Assembly: GCF_004920405.1 (NCBI RefSeq) | Contig: NZ_RFLV01000001.1 | Span: forward strand, 1,984,001-2,048,000 | Direction of reading: 5' to 3' | Origin: Pseudomonas leptonychotis | GTDB taxonomy: Bacteria; Pseudomonadota; Gammaproteobacteria; Pseudomonadales; Pseudomonadaceae | DNA: 64,000 nucleotides | In this document: positions 51,870 to 61,433 of the stretch, piece after piece | How the letters are laid out: every line of letters starts with the position of its first letter | How positions within the stretch are numbered: the first letter of the stretch is position 1 | Notes under the pieces: generated by a model | The model's database searches: none | Told to the model about the DNA's origin: nothing | Seen by the model: the letters and a program-made list of their open reading frames with translations, nothing else | Translations under genes and position numbers: made by a program

Positions 51870-52790
51870 TTGGCATGGTTTGCTAGAAAAAAAATAAAGG
51901 CAGCCAACGGTTTACTGGGTATCGAGACCAGCCCAGAGGGTATTGCCTTGGCGCGCGTCGTGCGTGAGGCTGGGCAGCCTGCGAATCTGCTCGAGTGTCA
52001 GTTTCACAAAGCCAGCCCTGATGAGCAGCCTGACCTGCTCAAACGTTTGGTCGACGACCTGGGCTTTGCTGGTATGCCGGTCAATCTGCTGCTGCATCCC
52101 GCCACCTATCAGATGCACTTGCTCGACAGCCCTGATGTGCCCGCCGAAGAACTGCGTGATGCGCTGCGTTGGCGTGTCAAAGAACTGATAGCTGAACCCC
52201 TTGACGACGTGGTCGTTGACGCCTTCACCTTGCCCAGTGATGCCTACCGGGGCCGCTCACGTATGGCCTACTGCGCGGTGCTGAACAAGGCGCGTATGTT
52301 GGCCTGGCGGAGCATGTGCATGCATGCCGGGTTGCAGTTGCGCAGTATCGATGTCACTGAAATGGCCTTTCGTAACCTTGGCCTGTTGGCCGGTAGTGAG
52401 GGGATGAGCCTGGCCCTGCTGCGCCTGCGCTCCAGTGAAGGTTTGATTGCGGTGCAACATGGTACAGACCTGTATATGGCGCGGCGTATTGAGCAGGGCC
52501 TCGACCATGTCGAGCAAGACTTCTCTGCCATTACGTTGGAGATCCAGCGCTCGCTGGATTACTACGAAAGCCAGCTCGGCAAAGGCTATATCAATCGCCT
52601 GTTGCTGCTGCCGATGAAACGCAATGGCGATGTGGCCTTGCAGGCCTTGTCCAGTGGGCTCGCGGTCAAGTTGCAAGCCCTGGACCTGCGCGACCTGTTT
52701 CCCGATCAGTTGGGCGCGGAGGTGTCTGAGCAAGAACAGGCTTACTGCATTGCGGCCGTCGGCGCGGCACTGCGGCAGGAGGCTGTTTAA
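51870..52790 (+). CDS. mshI: MSHA pilus biogenesis protein MshI (PilM-like)
   Basis: The frame starts with TTG at 51870 (MAWFARKKIKAANGLLGIET), with GGGGG about 9 bases upstream; no ATG or GTG is available nearby. The 306-aa protein has an actin-like PilM fold (DDVVVDAFTLPSDAYRGRSR, then ITLEIQRSLDYYESQLGKGY). It is cytoplasmic and binds the N-terminus of the next protein. It is the first gene of the msh operon. The stop overlaps the next ATG (TAATG). Confidence 0.85.
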   Translation: MAWFARKKIKAANGLLGIETSPEGIALARVVREAGQPANLLECQFHKASPDEQPDLLKRLVDDLGFAGMPVNLLLHPATYQMHLLDSPDVPAEELRDALRWRVKELIAEPLDDVVVDAFTLPSDAYRGRSRMAYCAVLNKARMLAWRSMCMHAGLQLRSIDVTEMAFRNLGLLAGSEGMSLALLRLRSSEGLIAVQHGTDLYMARRIEQGLDHVEQDFSAITLEIQRSLDYYESQLGKGYINRLLLLPMKRNGDVALQALSSGLAVKLQALDLRDLFPDQLGAEVSEQEQAYCIAAVGAALRQEAV

Positions 52791-53398
52791 TGCAGAACCT
52801 CAACCTTTATCAGGTTGAGCGCAAACAGCGCTCCGGGCCGCGTGTTCGCCATATGCTCATAGGGCTGGGCGTGGTGTTGTTACTCTGCGTTGTGCATGGC
52901 AGCTGGCAAGCGTGGCAGTTGCATGCGGGCGCTCTGCGTTTGGCTCAGGTACAAGCGGCGGCGCAGGAGCAGGAAGCACGTTTGGAAGCTGCCACTGGCA
53001 GTTTTGTCGAGCCGCTACTGGATGAGCGGTTACCCCTGGAATTGTCGGTAAAAGAACGCGATAACCGTGAGCTGCAGCGTTTGATTGCATATTTGCAGCT
53101 GCTTAGCAGTCAGCGTAGTGGCGGCTTTGTGGCGCCCTTACTGGCATTGACTGAGCAGCATCCAGAGAGTGGCTTGTGGCTCAACAACATCAACCTGCAA
53201 GACGGCGGTCGGCATATGCGCCTGCAGGGGTTTAGTCAGGATCAGGAATTGTTGCCGGCGTACTTGCAGCGCCTGGGGCAGAGTGCCGTGTTCAGCGGGC
53301 GCGAGTTCGCGCGCTTCGATGTGCAGCGCGGTGACGACCAATTGCTGCGCTTCGACCTCTCCTCGCAACTGAAAGAGCAGGAGGCCATCGATGAATAA
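52790..53398 (+). CDS. MshI2 (PilN-like) inner-membrane protein
   Basis: The 202-aa protein starts MQNLNLYQVERKQRSGPRVR, which resembles the PilN N-terminus that docks on PilM, followed by a membrane helix (MLIGLGVVLLLCVVHGSWQA, residues 22-41), a coiled coil and a periplasmic ferredoxin-like part (SGLWLNNINLQDGGRHMRLQ). It links the cytoplasmic and periplasmic parts of the pilus machine. It overlaps mshJ by 8 bp. Confidence 0.82.
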   Translation: MQNLNLYQVERKQRSGPRVRHMLIGLGVVLLLCVVHGSWQAWQLHAGALRLAQVQAAAQEQEARLEAATGSFVEPLLDERLPLELSVKERDNRELQRLIAYLQLLSSQRSGGFVAPLLALTEQHPESGLWLNNINLQDGGRHMRLQGFSQDQELLPAYLQRLGQSAVFSGREFARFDVQRGDDQLLRFDLSSQLKEQEAIDE

Positions 53399-54068
53399 GT
53401 GGTGGCAACGCTGGTATGCCATGGCCCCGCGCGAGCGCTGGCTTGCCTATGGGGTGGGCTTATGTGTGGTTGCCGTGTTGTACGTGTTGTTGATCGGAGA
53501 CCCGCTTAGCCTGCGGTTGGCCAAGCAGAACAGCAGCGTGCAGTTGGCTGAAGAGCGGCGCTTGAGCGCTGAAAATAGCCTTTTGGAGTTGCAGGCGCGC
53601 CTGGCCGCTGACCCCAACATGCAATACCGCAGCGCCTTGTTGGCCGCATCGGCCAGTCGTGAAGAACTCGTGCGCCAGATCGATCAGCGCACCGCCGAGC
53701 TGGTCACCCCGCAGAAAATGCAAACGGTGCTGGAAGAGCTGCTGCGCAAGCAGCCGCAATTACGCGTAGTGGGCATGGCCAGCTTTAGCGAGCCGGTTGA
53801 GCTGGCCACCGTTGAACCTGCCAGTATGCCTGAGTCAGAGCAACCCGCCGTAGCGCCGGCGGTAACCCTCTATCGACATGGTCTACAGCTACAGCTGGAG
53901 GGTGGATACTTTGACTTGCTCAGCTATTTACAAGCTGTGCAGTCGAGCGGTTGGCAGCTCAACTGGGAGAGCCTTGACTACCACGTAGGTGAGGGCGGTC
54001 CGAGTAAAGCCACCATCCGGCTCAAACTTTATACCTTGAGTCGTCATGCGGGGTGGGTCGGTGTTTAA
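53391..54068 (+). CDS. mshJ: MshJ (PilO-like) inner-membrane protein
   Basis: The 225-aa protein has a membrane helix (LAYGVGLCVVAVLYVLLIGD, residues 18-37), a coiled coil and a periplasmic domain (LYRHGLQLQLEGGYFDLLSY), the order of PilO/MshJ. It pairs with the PilN-like protein to form the alignment subcomplex. Confidence 0.85.
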   Translation: MNKWWQRWYAMAPRERWLAYGVGLCVVAVLYVLLIGDPLSLRLAKQNSSVQLAEERRLSAENSLLELQARLAADPNMQYRSALLAASASREELVRQIDQRTAELVTPQKMQTVLEELLRKQPQLRVVGMASFSEPVELATVEPASMPESEQPAVAPAVTLYRHGLQLQLEGGYFDLLSYLQAVQSSGWQLNWESLDYHVGEGGPSKATIRLKLYTLSRHAGWVGV

Positions 54069-54384
54069 AGCTCTCTTACTCGGCACGTTACTCTGCACCA
54101 GCACGGTGTTGGCCGCTAACCCTGGGCGCGACCCAACGCTGCCACCACAAAATTTGTTGCCAGCCGCAGCTGCCGCAAGCGACAGCGCACCCTTAGTGCT
54201 GCAAGCCATCGTGCGCAGCGGTAATGGCAGTCGGGCGGTGATTGCCGGGCGCAGCCTGCGTGTCGGCGACCGCTATGCCGATGCTCGCGTGTTGGTCATT
54301 CATGCCCATTCCGTATTGATTGAGCGTCAGGGCCAGCGTCAGCTGCTGCGCCTGGCTGAACCCGTTTTGCAACCGAGCCGATGA
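54046..54384 (+). CDS. mshK: MshK (PilP-like) periplasmic protein
   Basis: The 112-aa protein overlaps mshJ by 23 bp. It has a signal peptide (FKALLLGTLLCTSTVLAA) and then NPGRDPTLPPQNLL, and a small beta domain (LQAIVRSGNGSRAVIAGRSL). MshK connects the inner-membrane ring to the secretin. It overlaps mshL by 4 bp. Confidence 0.83.
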   Translation: MRGGSVFKALLLGTLLCTSTVLAANPGRDPTLPPQNLLPAAAAASDSAPLVLQAIVRSGNGSRAVIAGRSLRVGDRYADARVLVIHAHSVLIERQGQRQLLRLAEPVLQPSR

Positions 54385-55982
54385 TGCCCATGATCAGATT
54401 TCTGCCCAGCGCCTGCCTGCTGAGCCTGGCCTGCCTGCTGAGCGCCTGCCAGACCTTTACCGATGGTGATAAGCAGCTCTACGAGCAAAGCAACAAGCTG
54501 CTTGATGAAAGCCTTAAGCAGGCTCAGGTCGAGGGTAAGGTTGCACCGCCAAAAGCTGTGCAGGCGGCGTTGCTGCCACCTATTACCAGTAGTTATGCCA
54601 GTGGCCCGCGTTTTGATGTGGCGGCCAAGGACATGCCCGCTCATGATTTTTTCCTCAGCCTGATGGAGGGCGCTGGGCAGAACCTAGTGGTGCACCCGGA
54701 AGTTGCGGGCAACATCACCTTTAGCTTGCGCCGCGTCACGCTTGACGAGGTACTGGCTGCGGTTCGGGACAGTTATGGCTATGACTACCGCCGCACCAGT
54801 TATGGCTATCAGATACTACCCAACAAGGTAATCACCCGCAGTTATGACCTTAACTACCTCAACCTGCAGCGTATGGGGCAAACCGATACGCGGGTCAGTT
54901 CGGGACAGGTGGAAAGTAATAACAACAGTAATTCGGGCGCCTCGAACACGGCTGGCAGCTCGGGGAACTCGGTGTCGACCCTAAATGCCAGTCAGGTCAG
55001 CACCACCAGTAATGTCGACTTCTGGAGTGAAGTGCGTTTGGTTGTTGAGATGATTGTTGGGGGTGACACCAACAGCAGCGTGATGATCAATCCTCAGGCC
55101 AGCTTGTTGGTGGTACGTGCCAACACTGCCGCACAGGAAGACGTTGCTCGGTTTCTTGAGCAGGCGCAGGCCAATTTGCAGCGTCAGGTGATTCTGGAAA
55201 CCAAGATTCTGGAGGTGCAGCTGTCCGATGGTTTCCAGGCGGGTATCAGTTGGGATCAGTTGGGTGGGGACGTGAGTACTTCACTCGGCAGCGCGGCATT
55301 GAGTGGGCCAACCGGTGTCAACGGTGTGTTTGGTATGGCTCTGAGCATAGGCGATTTCACCGGTCTGATTGAGCTACTGGAAACCCAGGGCGAGGTCCGC
55401 GTGTTGTCCAGCCCGCGAATATCAACGCTCAATAATCAGAAAGCGGTGATTAAGGTCGGTACGGATGAATTCTTTGTCACCGACGTATCTTCTACCAGTT
55501 CCACTACCAGCGCCGTAGGCGGTGTCAGTGAGCCGACTCAGGATATTACCCTGACGCCGTTTTTCTCCGGGATTTCCCTGGATGTCACCCCGCAGATCGA
55601 TCAGAACGATACCGTCACCCTTCACGTAAGGCCTACGGTTAGCCGAGTGCGCGACCAGAACAAGGTCATCACCCTGGGAGAGGACAATGTCTTCAATTTG
55701 CCCCTGGCGCTGTCTACCACGCGCCAGTCTGACTCGATTGTGCGAGCGCGTAGCGGTCAGGTGGTGGTGATTGGTGGTCTGCTGCAGAACAACAACGAAA
55801 ATACCGATGCCAACATACCTTGGGCCAGCCGTCTGCCGATCATTGGCAGTTTGTTCCAACAGCAGCGCAAATCGCTGCAGCAAAGCGAGCTGGTGATCCT
55901 GATGCGGCCGCAAGTGGTCAATGATGAGGTGTGGTTGAATGAGCTGCGCAAGAGCGCGCAAACATTCAAAGAGTTGAGATAG
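54381..55982 (+). CDS. mshL: MshL outer-membrane secretin
   Basis: The 533-aa lipoprotein has a lipobox in LACLLSACQTF, a short helical part, an STN/N0-like domain (FDVAAKDMPAHDFFLSLMEG, then NLVVHPEVAGNITFSLRRVT), a Ser/Asn-rich insert around residues 170-205, and the secretin core (ILETKILEVQLSDGFQAGIS, then VVIGGLLQNNNENTDANIPW and IPWASRLPIIGSLFQQQ). It forms the gated channel for the pilus. Either of the two ATGs (54381 or 54384) may be used. Confidence 0.93.
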   Translation: MMPMIRFLPSACLLSLACLLSACQTFTDGDKQLYEQSNKLLDESLKQAQVEGKVAPPKAVQAALLPPITSSYASGPRFDVAAKDMPAHDFFLSLMEGAGQNLVVHPEVAGNITFSLRRVTLDEVLAAVRDSYGYDYRRTSYGYQILPNKVITRSYDLNYLNLQRMGQTDTRVSSGQVESNNNSNSGASNTAGSSGNSVSTLNASQVSTTSNVDFWSEVRLVVEMIVGGDTNSSVMINPQASLLVVRANTAAQEDVARFLEQAQANLQRQVILETKILEVQLSDGFQAGISWDQLGGDVSTSLGSAALSGPTGVNGVFGMALSIGDFTGLIELLETQGEVRVLSSPRISTLNNQKAVIKVGTDEFFVTDVSSTSSTTSAVGGVSEPTQDITLTPFFSGISLDVTPQIDQNDTVTLHVRPTVSRVRDQNKVITLGEDNVFNLPLALSTTRQSDSIVRARSGQVVVIGGLLQNNNENTDANIPWASRLPIIGSLFQQQRKSLQQSELVILMRPQVVNDEVWLNELRKSAQTFKELR

Positions 55983-55986
55983 GCCG

Positions 55987-56919
55987 ATGTATGAAGCTTT
56001 TTTCGGTCTGCGCGAAAGGCCCTTCTCGCTGACCCCCAATACCGGCTTTTTGGTGCAGCTGGCACCGTATCAGGCGTGCCTTAATCTGCTGCGCGTGGCG
56101 CTGGGTGAGGGCGAAGGCTTCATTAAAGTTACCGGCGAGGTCGGCACCGGTAAAACCCTGTTGTGCCGCGCCTTGCTTAATCAACTAGACGATTCATCTT
56201 ACCAGCTGGCCTACCTGCCTAACCCGTGCATGAGTCCGGAGGGTCTGCGCCAAGCATTGGCCCGCGAATTAAGCATTACCGGGATTGAATTGCTGGATGC
56301 TCAGGGGGTTTTGGACAAACTGCATCATCGGCTGATTGAGCTTGGCGCTGCCGGCAAAAGCACCGTGGTACTCATTGATGAGGCCCAGGCGCTGCCCGCT
56401 GAGACGCTTGAGTCGCTGCGCTTGCTGACCAATCTGGAAACCGAACAGAGCAAACTTTTACAGGTGGTTTTATTTGGTCAGCCGGAACTGGATGCAACGC
56501 TGACACGGCCCGAATTTCGCCAGTTGCTGCAGCGAATTACCTTTTCCTATCAGCTCCGCGCGCTGGATGTGAGTGATACCACTCGCTACCTCAATGAGCG
56601 TCTGGCCGTCGCCGGCTACCGTGGTGAGCCGTTATTCGCGCCGGCGGCGGTGCGGCAATTGGTGCAGGGTAGTGGGGGTATTCCGCGGCTGCTGAATATC
56701 TTGGCGAACAAAGCACTGATGGTGGCGTTCGGTGAGGGCGTGCGACAAGTCCGTAGTCGACATGTAAAGCGTGCACAGCGGGACACCGAAAGCGCGTTTC
56801 CCTTTTTGCGGCTGCGTTCGCACCGCATGGGTTGGGGAGTGGCTGCAGGTATTGTGTCCATCATGTTGATTATCGGTGCCTGGCCCTGGCTGGAACGCTG
56901 GCGGGAGTTACTGCCGTGA
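55987..56919 (+). CDS. mshM: MshM AAA ATPase (ExeA/GspA-like)
   Basis: The 310-aa protein starts MYEAFFGLRERPFSLTPNTG, the ExeA-like family start. Walker A is GEVGTGKTLLCRALL (residues 49-63) and Walker B VVLIDEAQALPAE. There is a C-terminal membrane helix (GWGVAAGIVSIMLIIGAWPW) but no periplasmic domain after it. In related systems such proteins help insert the secretin through the cell wall. The TGA overlaps the GTG of mshN. Confidence 0.92.
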   Translation: MYEAFFGLRERPFSLTPNTGFLVQLAPYQACLNLLRVALGEGEGFIKVTGEVGTGKTLLCRALLNQLDDSSYQLAYLPNPCMSPEGLRQALARELSITGIELLDAQGVLDKLHHRLIELGAAGKSTVVLIDEAQALPAETLESLRLLTNLETEQSKLLQVVLFGQPELDATLTRPEFRQLLQRITFSYQLRALDVSDTTRYLNERLAVAGYRGEPLFAPAAVRQLVQGSGGIPRLLNILANKALMVAFGEGVRQVRSRHVKRAQRDTESAFPFLRLRSHRMGWGVAAGIVSIMLIIGAWPWLERWRELLP

Positions 56920-58277
56920 GCCTGGTCAACGATATGCTGCGTGACCTAGAAGCCCGCCGTGCAGCCCCTACTGAGCGCGTGCAACTTGACGGCCTTTATT
57001 CCGTAGATGAAATAGCCGCCGCCCGTCGCGACCGCTTCGAGCGCTTACGCCGTGGTTCCATCTGGTTTGTAGCGGTGATTGTAATCGCCCTACTGGTCGT
57101 TTTAATGATCGGTTGGGTGGTCAAGGGCGTGCCGACCTTGGCCACTGTTGCTAAGCCCGTCGAACAACCGCTTGCTGTTGTGCCGCATGCGAAAATTCTT
57201 GATGTTTTACCGCAGCACGATTCACGAGGCCTGGTTTTGCAGCTTCTGCTCGACCGCTCAGTGTCGTATCAGCGCAGTGAAGAAAGTGGTGCGGTCAGTT
57301 TACGCCTGAAGGCTGTGCAGCTACCTGGCGAGCTGCAGCAGGGTCGCGTGCAGCGTGATGGTCGCAGTATGTCCTGGCGGGTCGAGAACAAAGGTGCGGA
57401 TGTTCAGGTTCTATTGGTGGGGCTGGGTGACAGTCTGGAAGTAAGCGACCGCTTGGAAGTTGCCGGTGACCGTTGGATGCTGTGGATTGAGGTGCCGTTA
57501 ACCATGCCATCGAGCACCTTAGCGCCTGTTGAGGCATTGCAGGATCTGCCAGCTGCTGAAAATGCGCCCAGCATGCTTGAGCCGACATTGCCAGCCTGGG
57601 TGAGTGCGCCCTTGGCGAGTGACGTTGCATCCCCTGTTCCAATAGAGCCGGCAGCTGAACTGGCTGCTGTGGCGCTGCCCAGTGGCCCGCCTCAGGTCAA
57701 GATCGAAGCGCATCGTCCGGATGGTTTGGAACTGGCCCGGCAAGCCTTGCAGCGCGGCGATACTGCTCGCGCCATTGCTGAGCTGGAAGCCTTACAGAAA
57801 ACCCGTAGCCGGGATCCGCAAGTACTGCGTTGGTTAGCGCGGGCCTATCTCGCCGCCGGTGATCAGCAGCGCTTGCTCAGTTGGCTGCCAGAGCAGTTAG
57901 TGCAGCTTCCTTATGACAGTGAGCTGCGTTTGCTGTTGGCGCGCTCGCAACTCCAAGCCGGTGATGCGCGTGCCGCTGTTGCGACGCTTGAGCAGTCCCC
58001 GCCCCGTCTTGAGCAGGAACCGAATTACTTTGCGCTGCTTGCAGCTGCCTATCAGCAAACCGAGCAGTGGCAAATGAGTGCTGACTTATACCGGCAAATG
58101 ATTGCCCTGCGCCCCACTCAAGCGACGTGGCAGCTGGGTTTGGGCATTGCTTTAGAACAACTTGATCAGCCCGCTCAAGCCGGGCGGCACTACCGCCTGG
58201 CTTTGCAGGGGGTGGGCCTGGATGACAGCGCAAGGCGTTTCGCCAGTGAGCGCGGCAACATTTTGGGGAGGCAGTGA
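56916..58277 (+). CDS. mshN: MshN TPR protein
   Basis: The start is the GTG at 56916 (VSLVNDMLRDLEARRAAPTE), which overlaps the stop of mshM as GTGA; the frame open further upstream is an artefact within mshM. The 453-aa protein has a membrane helix (WFVAVIVIALLVVLMIGWVV, residues 48-67), a GspB-like middle part, and TPR repeats from about residue 270 to the end (ALQRGDTARAIAELEALQKT, and QMIALRPTQATWQLGLGIAL). It probably acts with MshM as a GspAB-like pair. Confidence 0.9.
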   Translation: MSLVNDMLRDLEARRAAPTERVQLDGLYSVDEIAAARRDRFERLRRGSIWFVAVIVIALLVVLMIGWVVKGVPTLATVAKPVEQPLAVVPHAKILDVLPQHDSRGLVLQLLLDRSVSYQRSEESGAVSLRLKAVQLPGELQQGRVQRDGRSMSWRVENKGADVQVLLVGLGDSLEVSDRLEVAGDRWMLWIEVPLTMPSSTLAPVEALQDLPAAENAPSMLEPTLPAWVSAPLASDVASPVPIEPAAELAAVALPSGPPQVKIEAHRPDGLELARQALQRGDTARAIAELEALQKTRSRDPQVLRWLARAYLAAGDQQRLLSWLPEQLVQLPYDSELRLLLARSQLQAGDARAAVATLEQSPPRLEQEPNYFALLAAAYQQTEQWQMSADLYRQMIALRPTQATWQLGLGIALEQLDQPAQAGRHYRLALQGVGLDDSARRFASERGNILGRQ

Positions 58278-60001
58278 TGAGTCAGGAAGATGTTCGCCAG
58301 CGCAAGGTTCGTCTCGGTGATCTGCTGATTCAAGCCGGGTTGCTCAGCGATGCCCAGCTGCAATTGGCGCTGCAGGATCAAAAGCGCACGGGCTCCAAGC
58401 TGGGGCGCACCGTGGTCGACATGGGCTTTGTCGACGAAGGCCGCCTGCTGACTGCGTTGTCCGAGCAGATGAAAATTCCATTCGTCGACCTCAAACACTT
58501 CAAATTCAACCAGGAGCTGATTCAGTTGCTCCCGGAAGCCATGGCCCGGCGTTTTCGCGCCTTGGTGTTGTCGCGTGAAGGCGGCGGCTTGTTGGTCGGT
58601 ATGTCTGACCCGCTGGACCTGTTCGCGCTGGATGAGATGGACCGCATTCTCAAAGTGCGGGTGCAGCCCGCGGTGGTGCGTGAGGCGGAATTGCTGGAAA
58701 CCCTAGAAACCGTGTATCGACGCACCAGCGAAATTGCCTCGATTGCCGGTGAGCTTGAAGGCGACCTTAAGGACAGCGACTTCGACCTGTCCAAGCTGGG
58801 AGCCGACAGCAACACCGAAGCGCCGGTGGTGCGCCTGCTGCAAACCTTGTTTGAAGATGCGGTGCAGATGAAAGCCTCGGACATTCACATTGAACCCGAC
58901 GAAGGCCTGGTGCGTATTCGCCAGCGTATCGACGGCGTGCTTAACGAGCAGGTGATGAAAGAGGCGCGGGTCGCGTCGGCGTTAGTGATGCGCTTGAAAA
59001 TCATGTCCGGTCTGGATATTTCCGAAAAACGCCTGCCTCAGGACGGCCGGTTCAATATTCGCGTCAAGGGACGCCCGATCGATGTGCGGGTCTCGACCAT
59101 GCCGGTGCAATTTGGCGAGTCAGTGGTGATGCGTTTGCTTGATCAAAGCGGCGGCGTTGCCAACCTCGACGCCAGCGGAATGCCGCCTGACATGCTGGCG
59201 CGTTTTCGCCGCTTACTGCAGCGCCCATATGGCCTGGTGCTGGTCACCGGCCCCACCGGTTCGGGTAAGACCACCACGCTGTATGCCGGGCTAGCCGAGC
59301 TGAACAGCCCAGAAAAGAAAATCATCACCGTGGAAGACCCGGTGGAATACCGCCTGCCGCGCGTCAACCAGGTTCAGGTGAACGCCAAGATCGACCTGAG
59401 CTTCGCCCGCGTGCTACGTGCTGCCCTGCGCCAAGACCCGGACATTGTGCTGATCGGTGAGATGCGTGATCAGGAAACCGCAGAGATTGGCTTGCGCGCT
59501 GCTCTCACCGGTCACTTGGTGCTGTCGACCCTGCACACCAACGACTCCCTAAGCTCAGCCATGCGCCTGGTCGACATGGGCGCCGAGCCCTTCCTCGTGG
59601 CCACGGCTCTCAACGCCGTGCTGGCCCAGCGGCTGGTGCGCCGGGTATGCGAGAACTGCATGGAAGAACACCACCCCGAGCCGCGTCAGCTGGCTTGGCT
59701 GGAGCAGCTCTACGGTAAATCTCTGGCAGGGCGTACCTTCAAGCACGGGCGCGGCTGCCACCGTTGCCATAACACCGGCTATTCAGGACGCCTCGGCGTC
59801 TATGAGCTGCTGGAGTTGGATGAAGGCATGATTGCTGCGCTGCGCCGCAATGACCCGCAAGGCTTTGCCGAAGCAGCCCAGGCCAGCGCCAGCTATCGAC
59901 CTTTGGCCGCCTGCGCCCTGGACTACGCATTAGCCGGAGTGACCAGTATCGAGGAGGTGCTGAAAGTCTGTGCCACCCTGACCGATGAGGTGGCCGTCTG
60001 A
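58274..60001 (+). CDS. mshE: MshE pilus extension ATPase with c-di-GMP-binding MshEN domain
   Basis: The 575-aa GspE/PilB-type ATPase has two MshEN motifs near the N-terminus: one starting RLGDLLIQAGLL (residue 13) and one starting KLGRTVVDMGFV about 30 residues later; in V. cholerae MshE these bind c-di-GMP. The ATPase part has Walker A GPTGSGKTTTLYAGL, the Asp box IITVEDPVEYRLP, Walker B DIVLIGEMRDQETAE, the His box LSTLHTNDSLSSA and a four-Cys zinc site (CENCMEEH and CHRCHNTG). It drives pilus assembly, with second-messenger control inferred from the motifs. Confidence 0.96.
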   Translation: MMSQEDVRQRKVRLGDLLIQAGLLSDAQLQLALQDQKRTGSKLGRTVVDMGFVDEGRLLTALSEQMKIPFVDLKHFKFNQELIQLLPEAMARRFRALVLSREGGGLLVGMSDPLDLFALDEMDRILKVRVQPAVVREAELLETLETVYRRTSEIASIAGELEGDLKDSDFDLSKLGADSNTEAPVVRLLQTLFEDAVQMKASDIHIEPDEGLVRIRQRIDGVLNEQVMKEARVASALVMRLKIMSGLDISEKRLPQDGRFNIRVKGRPIDVRVSTMPVQFGESVVMRLLDQSGGVANLDASGMPPDMLARFRRLLQRPYGLVLVTGPTGSGKTTTLYAGLAELNSPEKKIITVEDPVEYRLPRVNQVQVNAKIDLSFARVLRAALRQDPDIVLIGEMRDQETAEIGLRAALTGHLVLSTLHTNDSLSSAMRLVDMGAEPFLVATALNAVLAQRLVRRVCENCMEEHHPEPRQLAWLEQLYGKSLAGRTFKHGRGCHRCHNTGYSGRLGVYELLELDEGMIAALRRNDPQGFAEAAQASASYRPLAACALDYALAGVTSIEEVLKVCATLTDEVAV

Positions 60002-60015
60002 TGCAGACACCTTTG

Positions 60016-60170
60016 CGTAGCCCAGATGCAATCCGCCACCCCGGATTACATCCGAGCGACAGAGTCTGTGTAGGGTGGATGACGCCTTGTTCATCCACCA
60101 TCACAGTTGAAGGATGGGTGAAGCGTCAGCTACGCGCTCCGATCCACCCTGCGAGGTCGCCGAGAATCTA
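60016..60170. repeat. Intergenic repeat, copy 3, inside the msh operon
   Basis: CCAGATGCAATCCG (60021 on), GTAGGGTGGATGACGCC (60071 on), an inner CATCCACCATCACAG and a right end GATCCACCCTGCGAG resemble copy 1 at 35745-35870; the right end departs from the exact inverted form. It occupies nearly the whole gap between mshE and mshG. Elsewhere in the operon genes touch or overlap, so it is a probable insertion. Confidence 0.7.
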
Positions 60171-60194
60171 CGTTGCTGGTGGGGCGTTATTGCC

Positions 60195-61433
60195 ATGAGC
60201 CTGTTCCGCTATACCGGCCGTGACGCCCAAGGCGGCAAGGTCAGTGGCAGCCGCGAAAGCACGTCGGCCGACAGTCTGGCCAGTGAACTGCTGGCGGAAA
60301 AAATCATTCCGCTGCAGATCGAGGAACAAGCGGTTCAGGGTGAAAGCGTTGATGTGATGGCGCTTATTACAGAAGCGCTGCGCAGTAAGAAGGTCGAGCT
60401 GGAGGAGCTGATCATTTTCTGCCGGCAGATGTACAGCCTAAGTAAGGCTGGTGTACCGATCATTCGTGCTATCGGCGGCTTGGCCGAGTCGCACCGCAAT
60501 CAGTTCTTCCGCGAAGTGTTGTTCGAGGTGCGCTCCGATCTGGAGAGCGGCATGAGCATGGCGGTGTCGCTCAATGCTCACCCCAAAGTCTTCAACACCC
60601 TGTTTATCAGCATGGTCAGTGTCGGCGAAAACACTGGTCAGCTTGACCAAGCGTTCAAGCAGCTGTCCGGCTACCTAGAAATGGAGCGCGAGACGCGCAA
60701 ACGCATCAAGCAGGCCACCCGTTACCCATTGTTCGTGATGTCAGCTATGGCGGTGGCGTTGGTGGTGATCAACATGTTTGTGATCCCGGCCTTCTCCAAG
60801 GTGTTCGAGCAGTTCCGCGCCGAACTGCCATTGCCCACGCGGATTTTGATTGGCACCTCGCAGTTCTTTCAGGACTACTGGTGGTTGATGCTGATTGTCT
60901 TTGTCGGCGCCATCTTCGGCTTTCTCCGCTGGAAAAAAACCGACGCAGGTGCGCTCAAGTGGGATCAGATCAAACTGCGCCTGCCCATCGTCGGCGGGGT
61001 ATTCGAGCGCATTGCGCTGGCCCGTTTCACCCGCACCTTCGCGATGATGTACCGCGCTGGCGTGCCGCTGCTGCAAACCCTGTCGATCAATAGCGCCACG
61101 GTGGGCAACCGCTATATTGGTCAGGCCATTCTGAGCATGCGCGAAGGGGTGGAACGGGGTGAGGCGTTAACCAACACCGCCTCGGCCAGTGGGCTTTTCA
61201 CCCCGTTGGTGTTGCAGATGATCGCGGTGGGCGAAGAGACCGGCGCGCTCGACGATCTGTTTGTCGAAGTGGCGGACTTTTACGAAGAGGAAGTGGATTA
61301 CGATCTCAAGCAATTGGCCGACGCCATCGAGCCGATTCTGATCGTGGCCATGGGTATTCTGGTACTGATTCTTGCCCTTGGCGTATTCCTGCCGATGTGG
61401 GAGCTGTCCTCAGCGGCTAAGGGGGGCGGGTGA
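60195..61433 (+). CDS. mshG: MshG inner-membrane platform protein (GspF/PilC family)
   Basis: I chose the ATG at 60195 (MSLFRYTGRDAQGGKVSGSR); the frame upstream runs into the repeat. The 412-aa protein has the two T2SSF domains (around residues 68-195 and 270-395; LIIFCRQMYSLSKAGVPIIR, then FTRTFAMMYRAGVPLLQTLS) and three membrane segments. It is the base on which pilins are added. Confidence 0.94.
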   Translation: MSLFRYTGRDAQGGKVSGSRESTSADSLASELLAEKIIPLQIEEQAVQGESVDVMALITEALRSKKVELEELIIFCRQMYSLSKAGVPIIRAIGGLAESHRNQFFREVLFEVRSDLESGMSMAVSLNAHPKVFNTLFISMVSVGENTGQLDQAFKQLSGYLEMERETRKRIKQATRYPLFVMSAMAVALVVINMFVIPAFSKVFEQFRAELPLPTRILIGTSQFFQDYWWLMLIVFVGAIFGFLRWKKTDAGALKWDQIKLRLPIVGGVFERIALARFTRTFAMMYRAGVPLLQTLSINSATVGNRYIGQAILSMREGVERGEALTNTASASGLFTPLVLQMIAVGEETGALDDLFVEVADFYEEEVDYDLKQLADAIEPILIVAMGILVLILALGVFLPMWELSSAAKGGG

